Source: Gammaproteobacteria bacterium
GTDB taxonomy: Bacteria > Pseudomonadota > Gammaproteobacteria > Steroidobacterales > Woeseiaceae
Reading direction: 5' to 3'
Assembly (NCBI GenBank): GCA_009937525.1
Contig: JAACFE010000001.1
Coordinates: 1-64,000, forward strand
Length of the DNA stretch: 64,000 nucleotides
The notes under the pieces were generated by a model. The model did no database searches, had not been told where the DNA came from, and was given only the letters and a program-made list of their open reading frames with translations. The position numbers were made by a program, and so were the translations under genes. Position 1 is the stretch's first letter, and each line of letters opens with the position of its first letter. Of this stretch, positions 28,942 to 37,816 are shown one piece after another.

Positions 28942-28975
28942 TCGTAACAATTCTGTAAAGAATCCGCGTCAGAAT
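28942..28975 (+). promoter_or_regulatory. Pho box and -10 upstream of the porin gene
   Basis: TCGTAAC-AATT-CTGTAAA (28942-28959) differs from the phoB site at only two or three positions and has the same 11-base period. CAGAAT (28970-28975) sits 10 bases downstream as a -10. It lies in the 269-base phoR-porin interval, which otherwise shows no gene, and about 105 bases before the porin ATG, giving an untranslated leader of roughly 100 bases. Confidence 0.7.
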
Positions 28976-29080
28976 TCCGGTCCAGCAGAGGTGTGGAATT
29001 AGCGCCACGTGCTGCCGGATTGTTGGACGACGAAGCCTGACCGTTTCGCACGTCGCACAGGACCTTGCCTGGAGTAGCAA

Positions 29081-30382
29081 ATGAAGAAATTACTGTTTCC
29101 GACCCTGGCCATCGGCCTGCTGGTCTCCACCGCCTCTTTTGGCGCCGTCAGCGACGCGGAGATCGAGGAACTCCGCAAGCAACTCGCAGCGGTGTCGCAA
29201 CGCCTCGAGGAACTTGCCGCCGAGAATGAGGAACTTCGGCGTGCACAAAGTGAATCGGCAACGGCGATCGCCGACGTACAGAGCAGTGTCGCGGAGGTTG
29301 CGTCGGCAGGAGCACCGGCAGCGCAGGACAGCTGGTCGGACCGGATCCGCCTCGACGGCGATTTTCGCTACCGTTACGAGAGGATCGATCCCGAAGGCAG
29401 TGATACGCGCCGGCGCAACCGGATTCGTGCGCGAGTGAATGTTAAAGCCGACGTGTCCGACGACATCGAAGTAGGATTCGGGCTTGCGACAGGTGGGGAC
29501 GATCCCGTCTCGACCAACCAGACGCTGGGTGCGGGCGGTTCTTCGAAAGACGTGTCACTGAATCTGGCTTACGCGGACTGGGAGGTCATCGATGACCTGC
29601 ACCTCGTGGGCGGCAAGTTCAAGAACCCGCTGTACCGCGTGGGCAAGCAGGGGTTGATGTGGGACGGCGACTGGACACCGGAAGGCATCGCGATTCGCTT
29701 CAAACGCGACTGGTTCTTCGTGAACGCCCTCGGCACGTTCCTCGAGAGCGACAGCAGCAGAGGTAACGATTCATTCAGCTGGGGCGCGCAGTTCGGCGCG
29801 ACGGGCGAGTTTGCCGGCGCCAGGCTGACGGGCGGAGTGGCTTACTACTCGATACCAATCCAGGGCGACAGTACGACGTTCGGTGATCCCACGGATCCGG
29901 GCGAATTCTTCGGCAACACGGCCGTTCAGGCTGACGGTCAGCCCTGCGGGACCGACGCCGGCGAAGTCTGTGTGTATCTGTATGACTACCTGCTCACCCA
30001 GGTTTTTGCCGAAGCCGCTTTCGAAGTGGGTGGATGGCCGGCCGTGGTATTTGCCGACTTCGTGAACAACGGTGACGCCGCGGAGAAGGATACGGGATGG
30101 ACGCTCGGTACTCGCCTGGGCCAGGTCAAGAACAGGGGCCAGTGGCAGTTTTCCTACCTGTACGCCGACAAGGAAGCGGATGCCACCCTGGGTCTGCTGA
30201 CGGACTCCGATTTTGCCGGCGGCGGTACCGACAACAACGGCCATTTCTTCAAGATCGACTACGGCATGAGCAAGAACTGGACGATCGGCGCGCAGTACTT
30301 CATCAATGAGACCGGCGTGAGCTCGGGCGACAAGCGCGACTACAATCGTCTGATGCTCGACGCGCAATGGAAATGGAAGTAA
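29081..30382 (+). CDS. Outer-membrane porin with N-terminal coiled coil, probable phosphate-starvation porin
   Basis: 433 residues. A signal peptide (MKKLLFPTLAIGLLVSTASF) is followed by a heptad coiled coil (about 24-70, EIEELRKQLAAVSQRLEEL), the trimer-forming head seen in OprP-type and 'putative porin' families, then a beta-barrel of amphipathic strands ending in Lys after LMLDAQWKW. Two cysteines near 288 and 297 (QPCGTDAGEVCVYL) could form an external loop disulfide. A strong Pho box and placement between phoR and phoU suggest it passes phosphate or polyphosphate. The specificity is inference. Confidence 0.82.
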   Translation: MKKLLFPTLAIGLLVSTASFGAVSDAEIEELRKQLAAVSQRLEELAAENEELRRAQSESATAIADVQSSVAEVASAGAPAAQDSWSDRIRLDGDFRYRYERIDPEGSDTRRRNRIRARVNVKADVSDDIEVGFGLATGGDDPVSTNQTLGAGGSSKDVSLNLAYADWEVIDDLHLVGGKFKNPLYRVGKQGLMWDGDWTPEGIAIRFKRDWFFVNALGTFLESDSSRGNDSFSWGAQFGATGEFAGARLTGGVAYYSIPIQGDSTTFGDPTDPGEFFGNTAVQADGQPCGTDAGEVCVYLYDYLLTQVFAEAAFEVGGWPAVVFADFVNNGDAAEKDTGWTLGTRLGQVKNRGQWQFSYLYADKEADATLGLLTDSDFAGGGTDNNGHFFKIDYGMSKNWTIGAQYFINETGVSSGDKRDYNRLMLDAQWKWK

Positions 30383-30409
30383 GGCATTGCCATTGTCTTG
30401 GCCAGGTCC

Positions 30410-30438
30410 TTGACGTAACGTTCAATTTACAGTGACAT
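30410..30438 (+). promoter_or_regulatory. Weak candidate promoter / degenerate Pho box before phoU
   Basis: TTGACG (30410-30415) is a good -35, with TGACAT as a poor -10 after 17 bases (30433-30438). Overlapping it, ACGTAAC-GTTC-AATTTAC (30413-30430) has half of a Pho box in the 7+4+7 layout. It could give phoU its own expression, or phoU may depend on read-through from the porin gene. Confidence 0.3.
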
Positions 30439-30468
30439 AGAGCACGCTCGGGCATTTGTTGATATCTC

Positions 30469-31176
30469 ATGGAAGCTTCCAATTTCACTGACCACATCTC
30501 GCGGCGGTTCAACAAGGACATCGAGGACCTTCGCAATAGCGTCCTGAGCATGGGTGGCCTGGTTGAGACCCAGCTCTCCAAAGCGATTGCGGCGATTGTC
30601 AGTGGCGACAGTGAGCTCGGCCTCAAGGTCGCCAACGACGACTACAAGGTCAATAACCTCGAAGTCGACATCGACGAGGAATGCAGCCGCATTCTCGCGA
30701 CCCGGGCCCCGGCGGCGGGAGACCTGAGACTGATCGTCGCGATCATCAAGACCATTACGGATCTCGAGCGGATCGGCGACGAGGCCGAGAAGATCGGCTT
30801 TCTCGCATCCAAGCTCGCGGGCATGGACCGGCCGGCGGATTCATATCGCGAACTCAAGAACCTTGGCAGTCATGTGTCGCACATGTTGCGCGATGCCATG
30901 AATGCGTTTGCACGTATGGACGTCTCTGAGGCGCTGGAGGTCGTGAGGGAAGACGAGCTCGTCGATGACGAATACGACGCGATCACGCGACAGTGCATCA
31001 CATTCATGATGGAGGATCCGCGCAGCATCAAGCGCGTGATGAACGTTACCTGGGCCGCTCGCTCACTCGAACGGATCGGCGATCACGCGAAGAACATCTG
31101 CGAGTATGTCATCTATATGGTGGAGGGCAGGGATGTACGTCACACCGACATCTCGGAAGACATCGTCGGCGAGTAA
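30469..31176 (+). CDS. phoU: Phosphate signalling protein PhoU
   Basis: 235 residues forming two three-helix bundles. The repeated family motif for metal and Pst contact is visible twice, as LERIGDEAEKIGFLASKLAG (about 102-121) and LERIGDHAKNICEYVIYMVEG (about 203-223). PhoU links the Pst transporter to PhoR and keeps PhoR silent when phosphate is plentiful. In many genomes phoU ends the pstSCAB-phoU operon; here it is separated from pst by dsbB and dapE. Confidence 0.96.
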   Translation: MEASNFTDHISRRFNKDIEDLRNSVLSMGGLVETQLSKAIAAIVSGDSELGLKVANDDYKVNNLEVDIDEECSRILATRAPAAGDLRLIVAIIKTITDLERIGDEAEKIGFLASKLAGMDRPADSYRELKNLGSHVSHMLRDAMNAFARMDVSEALEVVREDELVDDEYDAITRQCITFMMEDPRSIKRVMNVTWAARSLERIGDHAKNICEYVIYMVEGRDVRHTDISEDIVGE

Positions 31177-31182
31177 CTCCGG

Positions 31183-31683
31183 ATGATCCTCGACAAGTTG
31201 CCATCAAGGCGCGTGCTCAATGTCGTGGGCTTCATGGTCTGTTTCGGGCTCATGGGCTTCGCGCTGTTCGCGCAGCACGTCCTCTTGCTCGATCCCTGTC
31301 CGTTGTGCGTGTTCCAGCGTGTCGCGGTCATATCGATCGGCGTCATCTTCCTCATCGCCGCCCTGCACAATCCGTCGGGCGCAGGGCGCATCGCTTACGC
31401 CGTGTTGCTGGGCGCGGCGGCTGTGGCAGGTGCGACCGTTGCGGGCCGGCATGCCTGGCTGCAGCAACTGCCGCCAGACAAGGTGCCGTCATGCGGTCCG
31501 GGGCTCGACTACATGCTCGAGACCCTGCCATTCACCGAAGTGCTGGGTAAGGTCTTCACGGGTTCCGGGGAGTGTGCCGAGATCGTATGGCAGTTCCTCG
31601 GCCTGTCGATGCCTGCCTGGGTGCTGGTATGGATGTTCGGGCTGGGTATCGGCGGTGTCTGGAACAATCTCAGGCGCGGCTAG
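31183..31683 (+). CDS. dsbB: Disulfide bond formation protein DsbB
   Basis: 166 residues with four membrane helices. It re-oxidises DsbA and passes electrons to quinone. The first periplasmic loop has the redox pair in DPCPLCVFQR (Cys43 and Cys46) and the second loop the other pair, in PSCGPGLDYML and SGECAEIVWQF. The ATG lies seven bases after the phoU stop. The last 14 bases overlap the end of dapE on the other strand, so the two mRNAs are complementary at their 3' ends. Confidence 0.95.
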   Translation: MILDKLPSRRVLNVVGFMVCFGLMGFALFAQHVLLLDPCPLCVFQRVAVISIGVIFLIAALHNPSGAGRIAYAVLLGAAAVAGATVAGRHAWLQQLPPDKVPSCGPGLDYMLETLPFTEVLGKVFTGSGECAEIVWQFLGLSMPAWVLVWMFGLGIGGVWNNLRRG

Positions 31684-32815
31684 CGCTGCCAAGCATTAGC
31701 TCCAGGATTCGCTGATACATCGACGTCAACATACCGACGTCCGCCATTCTCACGTGTTCGTCGATCTTGTGGATTGACGCGCTGACCGGTCCGAGTTCGA
31801 CGACGTCGGCACCGGCCGGTGAAATGAATCGACCGTCCGAGGTACCACCGCCGGTCGAGAGTTCCGGCTTACGGCCGGAACGTTCTTCGACCGCCTGCGA
31901 GACGGCGTCGATCAGGCGCCCGGGCTGCGTAAGAAACGGTTCGCCGGAAAGATGCCAGCGAAGCTCGTAGTCGATCTCGTGGGCGTCGAGGATCGCCTGC
32001 ACACGCTCTTTAAGCCTGTGGTGGTCCCACTCCGTCGAATAGCGAAAATTGAACCGAGCGGATAGCTGAGCGGGCGTAACGTTCGGGGCACCGATGCCAC
32101 TCTGGATGTTGACGACCTGGAAGCTCGTCGGCGGAAAGAATTCGTTGCCCTCATCCCAGATGATGCCGTGGAGTTCGGCGAGTACCGGCGCGAAGCGACG
32201 GATCGGGTTGTCGGCGAGATGCGGATATGCGACGTGGCCCTGTATCCCTTTTACTTCGAGCATTCCACTCAGGGATCCTCTCCGGCCAATACGTACGACG
32301 TCACCCAGCTCTGTATGGCTCGACGGCTCGCCGATCACGCACCAGTCGATCTTTTCGCCACGGCCCGTCAGCGCTTCCATCACCTTCAGGGTTCCGTCAC
32401 GCGCCCGGCCTTCTTCGTCACTGGTGATCAGGAAAGCGATGCTGCCGGCGTGGTCAGGATAGTCTGCGAGAAACCTCTCCACCGCGACGATCATTGCGGC
32501 AAGTCCGCTCTTCATGTCTGCGGAGCCGCGAGCATAGACATGTTCGCCGCGGATGTCGGGCTCGAACGGGTCCGACCGCCAGTCATCGGCATCGCCCGGA
32601 GGTACGACGTCCGTATGTCCGGCGAAGCAGAATACCGGCGTTGACGTGCCCCGGCGCGCCCACAGGTTCGTTACGTCTCCGAAAACCATCATTTCGCAGT
32701 CGAAGCCGAGCGGTGCCAGCCGCGACGCGATCAGATCCTGGCAGCCGGCATCATCAGGCGTTACAGAGCGCCGCCGGATGAGGTCGAAAAGGAGACTTAA
32801 TGCGGGATCTTGCAA
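31670..32815 (-). CDS. dapE: Succinyl-diaminopimelate desuccinylase
   Basis: 381 residues from a TTG start (MQDPALSLLFDLIRRRSVTPDDAGC), the family's usual beginning. This di-zinc M20 enzyme hydrolyses N-succinyl-LL-DAP in lysine and peptidoglycan synthesis. Metal ligands and active site are visible: His in FAGHTDVVPPGD, Asp in ARGSADMKSGLAAM, Glu-Glu in TSDEEGRARDGT, and the late His in SIHKIDEHV; the lid motif GGTSDGRF is intact. In many relatives dapE follows dapD and a yffB/spx-like gene; here pstSCAB separates it from them. Confidence 0.94.
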   Translation of the reverse strand: MQDPALSLLFDLIRRRSVTPDDAGCQDLIASRLAPLGFDCEMMVFGDVTNLWARRGTSTPVFCFAGHTDVVPPGDADDWRSDPFEPDIRGEHVYARGSADMKSGLAAMIVAVERFLADYPDHAGSIAFLITSDEEGRARDGTLKVMEALTGRGEKIDWCVIGEPSSHTELGDVVRIGRRGSLSGMLEVKGIQGHVAYPHLADNPIRRFAPVLAELHGIIWDEGNEFFPPTSFQVVNIQSGIGAPNVTPAQLSARFNFRYSTEWDHHRLKERVQAILDAHEIDYELRWHLSGEPFLTQPGRLIDAVSQAVEERSGRKPELSTGGGTSDGRFISPAGADVVELGPVSASIHKIDEHVRMADVGMLTSMYQRILELMLGSASRA

Positions 32816-32858
32816 GCGGTTTGCCCCAGGTCTTGATAAGAATTCACGGAATTACAGG

Positions 32859-32887
32859 TAAAAAATCAAAAATAATCAAAAAAACAA
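32859..32887. promoter_or_regulatory. A-tract cluster between dapE and pstS
   Basis: Three runs of five to seven adenines, separated by roughly 8-11 bases, form a local AT-rich block in a GC-rich genome. Phased A-tracts bend DNA and often act as UP-like or IHF-type promoter elements. The block lies about 40-70 bases before the pstS Pho box and 45 bases before the dapE start on the other strand. Confidence 0.45.
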
Positions 32888-32927
32888 CACGTTAGCGCCC
32901 ATATTTTAGCCGTATTCAAGCGCCGTT

Positions 32928-32961
32928 TTGCAACAATTCGGTAACAATTCGCCGCTAAGCT
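32928..32961 (+). promoter_or_regulatory. Pho box and -10 upstream of pstS
   Basis: TTGCAAC-AATT-CGGTAAC (32928-32945) is a PhoB-type 7+4+7 repeat, followed by another AATT spacer and a degenerate third half-site (32950-32956). TAAGCT (32956-32961) sits 10 bases after the box as a possible -10. The pstS start follows about 37 bases later. Confidence 0.65.
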
Positions 32962-32997
32962 TTGCGCCTCGACGCCCAAGAAACCGGAGGATTGATT

Positions 32998-34062
32998 GTG
33001 GCAAAGAAAAGCACAGCGAAGGTACTGCTGGCAAGCGCACTGATTTCGATGACGGTCGGCGCTACGGCGGTCGCCCAGTCCGGGCGAGACTACGTCTACG
33101 TGGTCGGCTCGTCTACGGTATACCCGTTTTCAACTGTTGTCGCGGAGCGCTTCGGTCGGAGTTCTGAGTTCAAGACACCGAAAGTGGAGTCGACCGGCTC
33201 GGGTGGCGGGCTGAAGCTTTTCTGCGACGGCGTGGGTGTCGACTATCCGGACGTCACGAATTCATCGCGCGCGATCAAGCAGTCCGAGGTCGATACCTGC
33301 GCTGAGAACGGCGTTACCGAAATCGTGGAAGTGAAAATCGGTTACGACGGTATCGTCCTCGCGAACGCGCTTGGCGCGCCTGCGGTATCCCTGACACGCG
33401 CCGATTTGTTTCGTGCTCTCGCCAGGGAAGTGCCTGGTGAGGCAGAAGGTGAACTGATCGAGAACCCTTACACGACCTGGGCCGATGTGAATCCGTCGTT
33501 GCGGGCAACGCGGATCGAAGTGCTCGGACCGCCGCCGACGTCCGGTACGCGCGACGCGTTCGTCGAGCTCGCGATGGAGGGCGGCTGCAAGACCGTACCC
33601 TGGATCAAGGCCCTGAAGAGCACCGACAAGAATCGTTACAAGGCGATCTGCCACACGATTCGCGAAGACGGCGCCTTCGTCGAAGCGGGCGAGAACGACA
33701 ACCTGATCGTGCAGAAGCTGGAGGCCAATCCCGACGCGTTCGGAATCTTCGGATTCAGCTTCCTCGACCAGAACGCCGAGAAAGTGAAGGGCGCTGAAAT
33801 CGACGGCATCGAGCCGACGTTCGACGCGATTGCAGATGGCAGCTACCCTGTATCGCGGCCGCTGTATTTCTACGTCAAGAAAGCACACGTGGATGTCATT
33901 CCCGGGCTGCGCGGCTTCTTGCGCGAGTTTACGAGCGAACGTGCCTGGGGTGACGAGGGCTACCTCTCCGACCGTGGCCTGATCCCGATGCCCGACGACG
34001 AGCGCGGGGAGATTGCAGCTAATGTCAAGAACCTGACGCCCTTGAAACTTGCCAGCGAGTGA
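32998..34062 (+). CDS. pstS: Phosphate-binding periplasmic protein PstS
   Basis: 354 residues from GTG 32998, chosen because GGAGG lies seven bases upstream and a signal peptide (MAKKSTAKVLLASALISM..., cut near AVAQ) then begins directly. It captures inorganic phosphate for the Pst transporter. Phosphate-contact segments are YVVGSSTVYPF, the glycine-rich ESTGSGGGLKLFC, TNSSRAIK and PPTSGTRDAFVELA. The layout fits the longer PstS form common in Pseudomonas-like and marine bacteria. It is first in pstSCAB and carries its own Pho box. Confidence 0.95.
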   Translation: MAKKSTAKVLLASALISMTVGATAVAQSGRDYVYVVGSSTVYPFSTVVAERFGRSSEFKTPKVESTGSGGGLKLFCDGVGVDYPDVTNSSRAIKQSEVDTCAENGVTEIVEVKIGYDGIVLANALGAPAVSLTRADLFRALAREVPGEAEGELIENPYTTWADVNPSLRATRIEVLGPPPTSGTRDAFVELAMEGGCKTVPWIKALKSTDKNRYKAICHTIREDGAFVEAGENDNLIVQKLEANPDAFGIFGFSFLDQNAEKVKGAEIDGIEPTFDAIADGSYPVSRPLYFYVKKAHVDVIPGLRGFLREFTSERAWGDEGYLSDRGLIPMPDDERGEIAANVKNLTPLKLASE

Positions 34063-34147
34063 CGATTCCAACAGTTATTCTCGACAAGTCGGCAACCCCG
34101 GACGGGGCCGCCCCAATTGTCACCGGAGGACGAGAGCAACGGCACTC

Positions 34148-35536
34148 ATGCAGAACCTGACGCTCATATTGCTGCTTGCCGCCATGGCGGGCGGCGCCTT
34201 CTACGCAGGGCGCCGTCGCTCATTCGCCGTGGTCGGCGGGCCGGCACACGGCGCGCAGCTGCATTCTCTGCCGGGCTACTACGGCTATTTCACGCTGATC
34301 TGGTGCCTGCTACCTGCGCTTGGCCTCTTTTTCGTATGGGTGCTTCTCGAGCCCAAAGTCATCGTCGCGCTGATCGTCCAGAGTCTCCCCGATCCGCAAA
34401 GAATGGTATCGGAGGGCGAACTCAACCTGCTCGTCAACAATATCCGGAATCTGGCTGCAGGTGACGCGATCAGCGGCGACGCCGATGCGGTTATGCGGGA
34501 TGCCGCCGAGCGCTATAACGAATACCTCGCGGCAAGCCGGCGAGTACTCGCGACGTTGACGCTCGGCATCGCCGGCCTCGGTGGAGCGATCGCTCTGCGA
34601 CGCATCCGCCCCGAATTCCGGGCCCGCAACAGGGTTGAGCAGGTCGTTCTGTATCTCCTCATAGCCGCCTCCAGTATCGCGATTCTCACGACGATCGGTA
34701 TCGTGCTTTCCGTACTGTTCGAGGCGATTCGCTTCTTCCGCGAAGTTTCACTGACCGAATTCCTGTTCGGGCTCACCTGGAGCCCCCAGACCGCCATCCG
34801 GGCGGACCAGGTCGGTTCGTCGGGCAGTTTCGGCGCCGTGCCGTTGTTTACCGGCACGCTCCTGATAACCACTATCGCGATGGTTGTCGCGGTGCCCGTG
34901 GGTCTGATGACGGCGATCTATCTCGCCGAATACTCATCCTCACGTGTTCGTGCCGTCGCGAAACCGCTGCTCGAAATCCTTGCCGGCATCCCGACCGTCG
35001 TCTACGGCTTCTTCGCAGCGCTGACGGTCGCTCCCTGGGTGCGTACCGCTGGCGAGGCCATCGGCCTCGAGGTCGCGTCGGAGAGCGCACTTGCCGCCGG
35101 GCTGGTCATGGGCATCATGATCATCCCGCTGGTCTCCTCCTTGTCCGACGATGCGATTCACGCCGTCCCCACGGCGATGCGCGATGGCGCACTGGGGCTT
35201 GGCTCCACGCGTTCCGAGACGATGATAAAGGTGATCCTGCCGGCAGCATTGCCCGGGATCGTCGGCGGCATTCTGCTCGCAGTTTCGCGCGCAATCGGCG
35301 AAACCATGATCGTGGTGATGGCCGCGGGCCTCGCGGCGAATTTGACCGCGAATCCGTTCGAGGCAGTAACGACGGTCACCGTGCAGATCGTAACGCTGCT
35401 CGTGGGCGACCAGGAGTTCGACAGTGCGAAAACGCTGGCGGCTTTTGCACTGGGCCTCGTGCTCTTCGTTGTGACCCTGTGCCTCAACGTGATCGGCCTG
35501 ATGTTCGTTCGCAAGTATCGGGAGCAGTACGAGTAA
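34148..35536 (+). CDS. pstC: Phosphate ABC transporter permease PstC, long form
   Basis: 462 residues from ATG 34148. About 150 residues precede the standard permease: two membrane helices (around 1-18 and 40-65) and a soluble helical segment. The binding-protein-dependent transport domain follows, with six helices from about 190 on and the EAA-type loop around DGALGLGSTRSETMIKVILPAALPG. Long PstC proteins with such heads are known in Proteobacteria, while the E. coli form has 319 residues. It pairs with PstA. A far upstream in-frame start at 34049 overlaps pstS. Confidence 0.92.
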   Translation: MQNLTLILLLAAMAGGAFYAGRRRSFAVVGGPAHGAQLHSLPGYYGYFTLIWCLLPALGLFFVWVLLEPKVIVALIVQSLPDPQRMVSEGELNLLVNNIRNLAAGDAISGDADAVMRDAAERYNEYLAASRRVLATLTLGIAGLGGAIALRRIRPEFRARNRVEQVVLYLLIAASSIAILTTIGIVLSVLFEAIRFFREVSLTEFLFGLTWSPQTAIRADQVGSSGSFGAVPLFTGTLLITTIAMVVAVPVGLMTAIYLAEYSSSRVRAVAKPLLEILAGIPTVVYGFFAALTVAPWVRTAGEAIGLEVASESALAAGLVMGIMIIPLVSSLSDDAIHAVPTAMRDGALGLGSTRSETMIKVILPAALPGIVGGILLAVSRAIGETMIVVMAAGLAANLTANPFEAVTTVTVQIVTLLVGDQEFDSAKTLAAFALGLVLFVVTLCLNVIGLMFVRKYREQYE

Positions 35537-35540
35537 GGCG

Positions 35541-36821
35541 ATGACTGCAAACCGGAAAAATTCGAGGGAGATTGTCGAAGCCGGTCTCGCGCGCCGACGC
35601 CGCAAGGAAGCAACATTCCGCGCAACCGGAATGCTCGCGACCGCGGTGGGTGTCATATTCCTGGGCGTCTTTTTCGGCACCCTCGTGATGCAGGGGGCGT
35701 CCGCGTTCAAGCAGACGTTCATCAAGCTCGATGTGGAGATGTCGGAAAGCGTACTCGCGCCCGATGGAGATCTCGACCTCGCCTATGCCGATTTCGACGG
35801 GCTGGTTCGGGACGCGCTCCGCAGGGGGTTTCCCGCCGTGTCCGGACGGAAAGAGCGGCGGGAACTGTACCGGCTCGTCAGCGTCGCAGCGGGCTACCAG
35901 CTGCGCGACGAGCTGACGAGCGATCCGTCGCTGCTCGGTTCCACGATCACGATCTGGGTGCCTGCCTCGTCCAACGTGGACATGCTCGTCAAGGGCAACA
36001 TCGATCCAGCGATAGACGAGTCGCTGCGGCCGATCAGCGACGCCCAGGCGGGCTGGATAGAGTCACTGCAGCAAGCTGACCGCCTCGAAACCCGGTTCAA
36101 CAAGGCGCTGTTTACGAACGGGGATTCCCGAGAACCTGAGCTCGCCGGCATCAAGGGTGCATTGATGGGGTCGTTCTACATGCTCGTCGTCACGGTGGCC
36201 CTCGCGTTTCCTATCGGCGTGGCGGCGGCTATCTATCTCGAGGAATTTGCGCCCAGAAGCCGCTGGTCCGACCTCATCGAGGTCAATATCAACAACCTGG
36301 CGGCAGTGCCGTCTATCGTGTTCGGTCTTCTCGGGCTTGCGGTGTTCATCAACTGGATGGCGTTGCCGCGATCTGCGCCGCTGGTCGGCGGCCTCGTCCT
36401 CTCGCTGCTGACCTTGCCGGTGATCATCATCGCTTCGAGAGCGGCGATTCAGGCCGTGCCGCCGTCGATCAGGGAGGCCGCGCTGAGTCTCGGGGCGTCA
36501 AAGATGCAGGTCGTGTTCCACCACGTGTTGCCGCTGGCATTGCCGGGCATGTTGACCGGAACGATCATCGGGATGAGTCGTGCGTTGGGAGAATCGGCGC
36601 CGCTGCTGATGATCGGCATGGTCGCATTTATCGTCGACGTGCCCGGCGGATTTACCGATCCTGCGACCGCGCTGCCGGTCCAGGTTTACCTGTGGGCTGA
36701 CAGCCCCGAGCGTGCGTTTGCGGAGAGAACGTCGGCAGCAATAATCGTATTACTGGGCTTTCTGCTGATCATGAACCTGGCCGCCGTAATCATCCGGAAA
36801 CGAATGGAACGCAAGTGGTAG
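35541..36821 (+). CDS. pstA: Phosphate ABC transporter permease PstA, long form
   Basis: 426 residues. The N-terminal 190 residues (one membrane helix near 32-54 and a periplasmic domain of the DUF3333 type) precede the permease core with helices from about 208 on and the EAA loop around REAALSLGASKMQVVFHHVLPLALPG. It starts five bases after pstC. PstA and PstC form the channel energised by PstB. Both permeases carry extended heads, which suggests these extra domains meet each other or PstS. Confidence 0.93.
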   Translation: MTANRKNSREIVEAGLARRRRKEATFRATGMLATAVGVIFLGVFFGTLVMQGASAFKQTFIKLDVEMSESVLAPDGDLDLAYADFDGLVRDALRRGFPAVSGRKERRELYRLVSVAAGYQLRDELTSDPSLLGSTITIWVPASSNVDMLVKGNIDPAIDESLRPISDAQAGWIESLQQADRLETRFNKALFTNGDSREPELAGIKGALMGSFYMLVVTVALAFPIGVAAAIYLEEFAPRSRWSDLIEVNINNLAAVPSIVFGLLGLAVFINWMALPRSAPLVGGLVLSLLTLPVIIIASRAAIQAVPPSIREAALSLGASKMQVVFHHVLPLALPGMLTGTIIGMSRALGESAPLLMIGMVAFIVDVPGGFTDPATALPVQVYLWADSPERAFAERTSAAIIVLLGFLLIMNLAAVIIRKRMERKW

Positions 36822-36851
36822 GCGGAGCATTTGAGCTCGAAACGGAGCTGT

Positions 36852-37787
36852 ATGAGAATGGCTGGCATGACTGAGATGAAGATTACCGAGGAAGAGGCGA
36901 TGCCCGAGGCGAGGTCGGCCGACTCCGCCGTCGAGCCTGCGCGACACAGGCCGATGGGCGCGACTGCACGAAAGGCAGTCGAACGCGTTACCGAACTCGG
37001 TGAGCAAACCGTCGGCGAGGTCCGCTGCGAGAACCCCTTCATCGTCACCGAAAACGTGGATGTCTATTACGGCGACAATCACGCGATCCAGAATGTAACG
37101 CTGGAAATCGGCAAGAGCGAAGTTATCGCTCTTATCGGCCCGTCCGGCTGCGGCAAGTCGACGTACCTGCGTTGTCTGAATCGAATGAATGATTCGATCG
37201 AGTCGGCCCGTGTCACCGGGAAAATCGCGCTCGATGGTCAGGATATTTACGGTAGTGACCTCGATCCCGTGGCGCTACGCGCACGCGTCGGGATGGTTTT
37301 CCAGAAACCCAACCCGTTCCCGAAGAGCATCTACGATAATGTCGCTTACGGACCGAGGATCCATGGCCTGGCCGCGGACCGTGCGGAACTGGACGACATT
37401 GTCCACACGAGCCTGGATCGTGCCGGCCTGTTGAAAGAAGTGAAGGACCGTATGGATGAGCCGGGAACGGGATTGTCGGGCGGTCAGCAGCAGCGTCTTT
37501 GCATCGCGCGCACCATTGCCGTTAACCCGGAGGTGATTCTGATGGATGAGCCGTGCTCCGCACTGGACCCCATTGCCACGGCGCGCATCGAGGACCTGAT
37601 CGACGAACTGTCACAGGATTACGCCATCGTCATCGTCACGCATTCCATGCAACAGGCGGCGCGTGTATCGAAACGCGTTGCCTATTTCCACCTGGGTCGC
37701 CTCGTGGAGGTGGACGAGACGGACAAGATCTTCACCAATCCGCGACACAAGCTGACCGAGGATTACATCACCGGCCGCATCGGCTGA
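36852..37787 (+). CDS. pstB: Phosphate ABC transporter ATP-binding protein PstB
   Basis: 311 residues from ATG 36852 with a GGAG site; a TTG at 36831 and ATGs at 36858, 36867 and 36876 are possible. About 65 charged residues precede the ABC domain, more than in E. coli PstB (257 residues in all). Motifs are Walker [26 protein letters not shown] (PstB-specific), signature [13 protein letters not shown], Walker [16 protein letters not shown] and switch His in [12 protein letters not shown]. It powers phosphate import and signals to PhoR through PhoU. A hairpin overlaps its stop. Confidence 0.94.
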   Translation: MRMAGMTEMKITEEEAMPEARSADSAVEPARHRPMGATARKAVERVTELGEQTVGEVRCENPFIVTENVDVYYGDNHAIQNVTLEIGKSEVIALIGPSGCGKSTYLRCLNRMNDSIESARVTGKIALDGQDIYGSDLDPVALRARVGMVFQKPNPFPKSIYDNVAYGPRIHGLAADRAELDDIVHTSLDRAGLLKEVKDRMDEPGTGLSGGQQQRLCIARTIAVNPEVILMDEPCSALDPIATARIEDLIDELSQDYAIVIVTHSMQQAARVSKRVAYFHLGRLVEVDETDKIFTNPRHKLTEDYITGRIG

Positions 37788-37816
37788 CGAGCGATCTGCC
37801 CGTCAGGCCGTCTTTT
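37784..37816. terminator. Candidate terminator hairpin after pstB
   Basis: CTGACGAGC (37784-37792) and GCCCGTCAG (37798-37806) pair with one mismatch around a five-base loop, and TCTTTT follows at 37811-37816. It overlaps the pstB stop and the last codon of the convergent yffB-like gene, so it may end transcription of pstSCAB and, less well, of the opposite strand. Confidence 0.5.
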
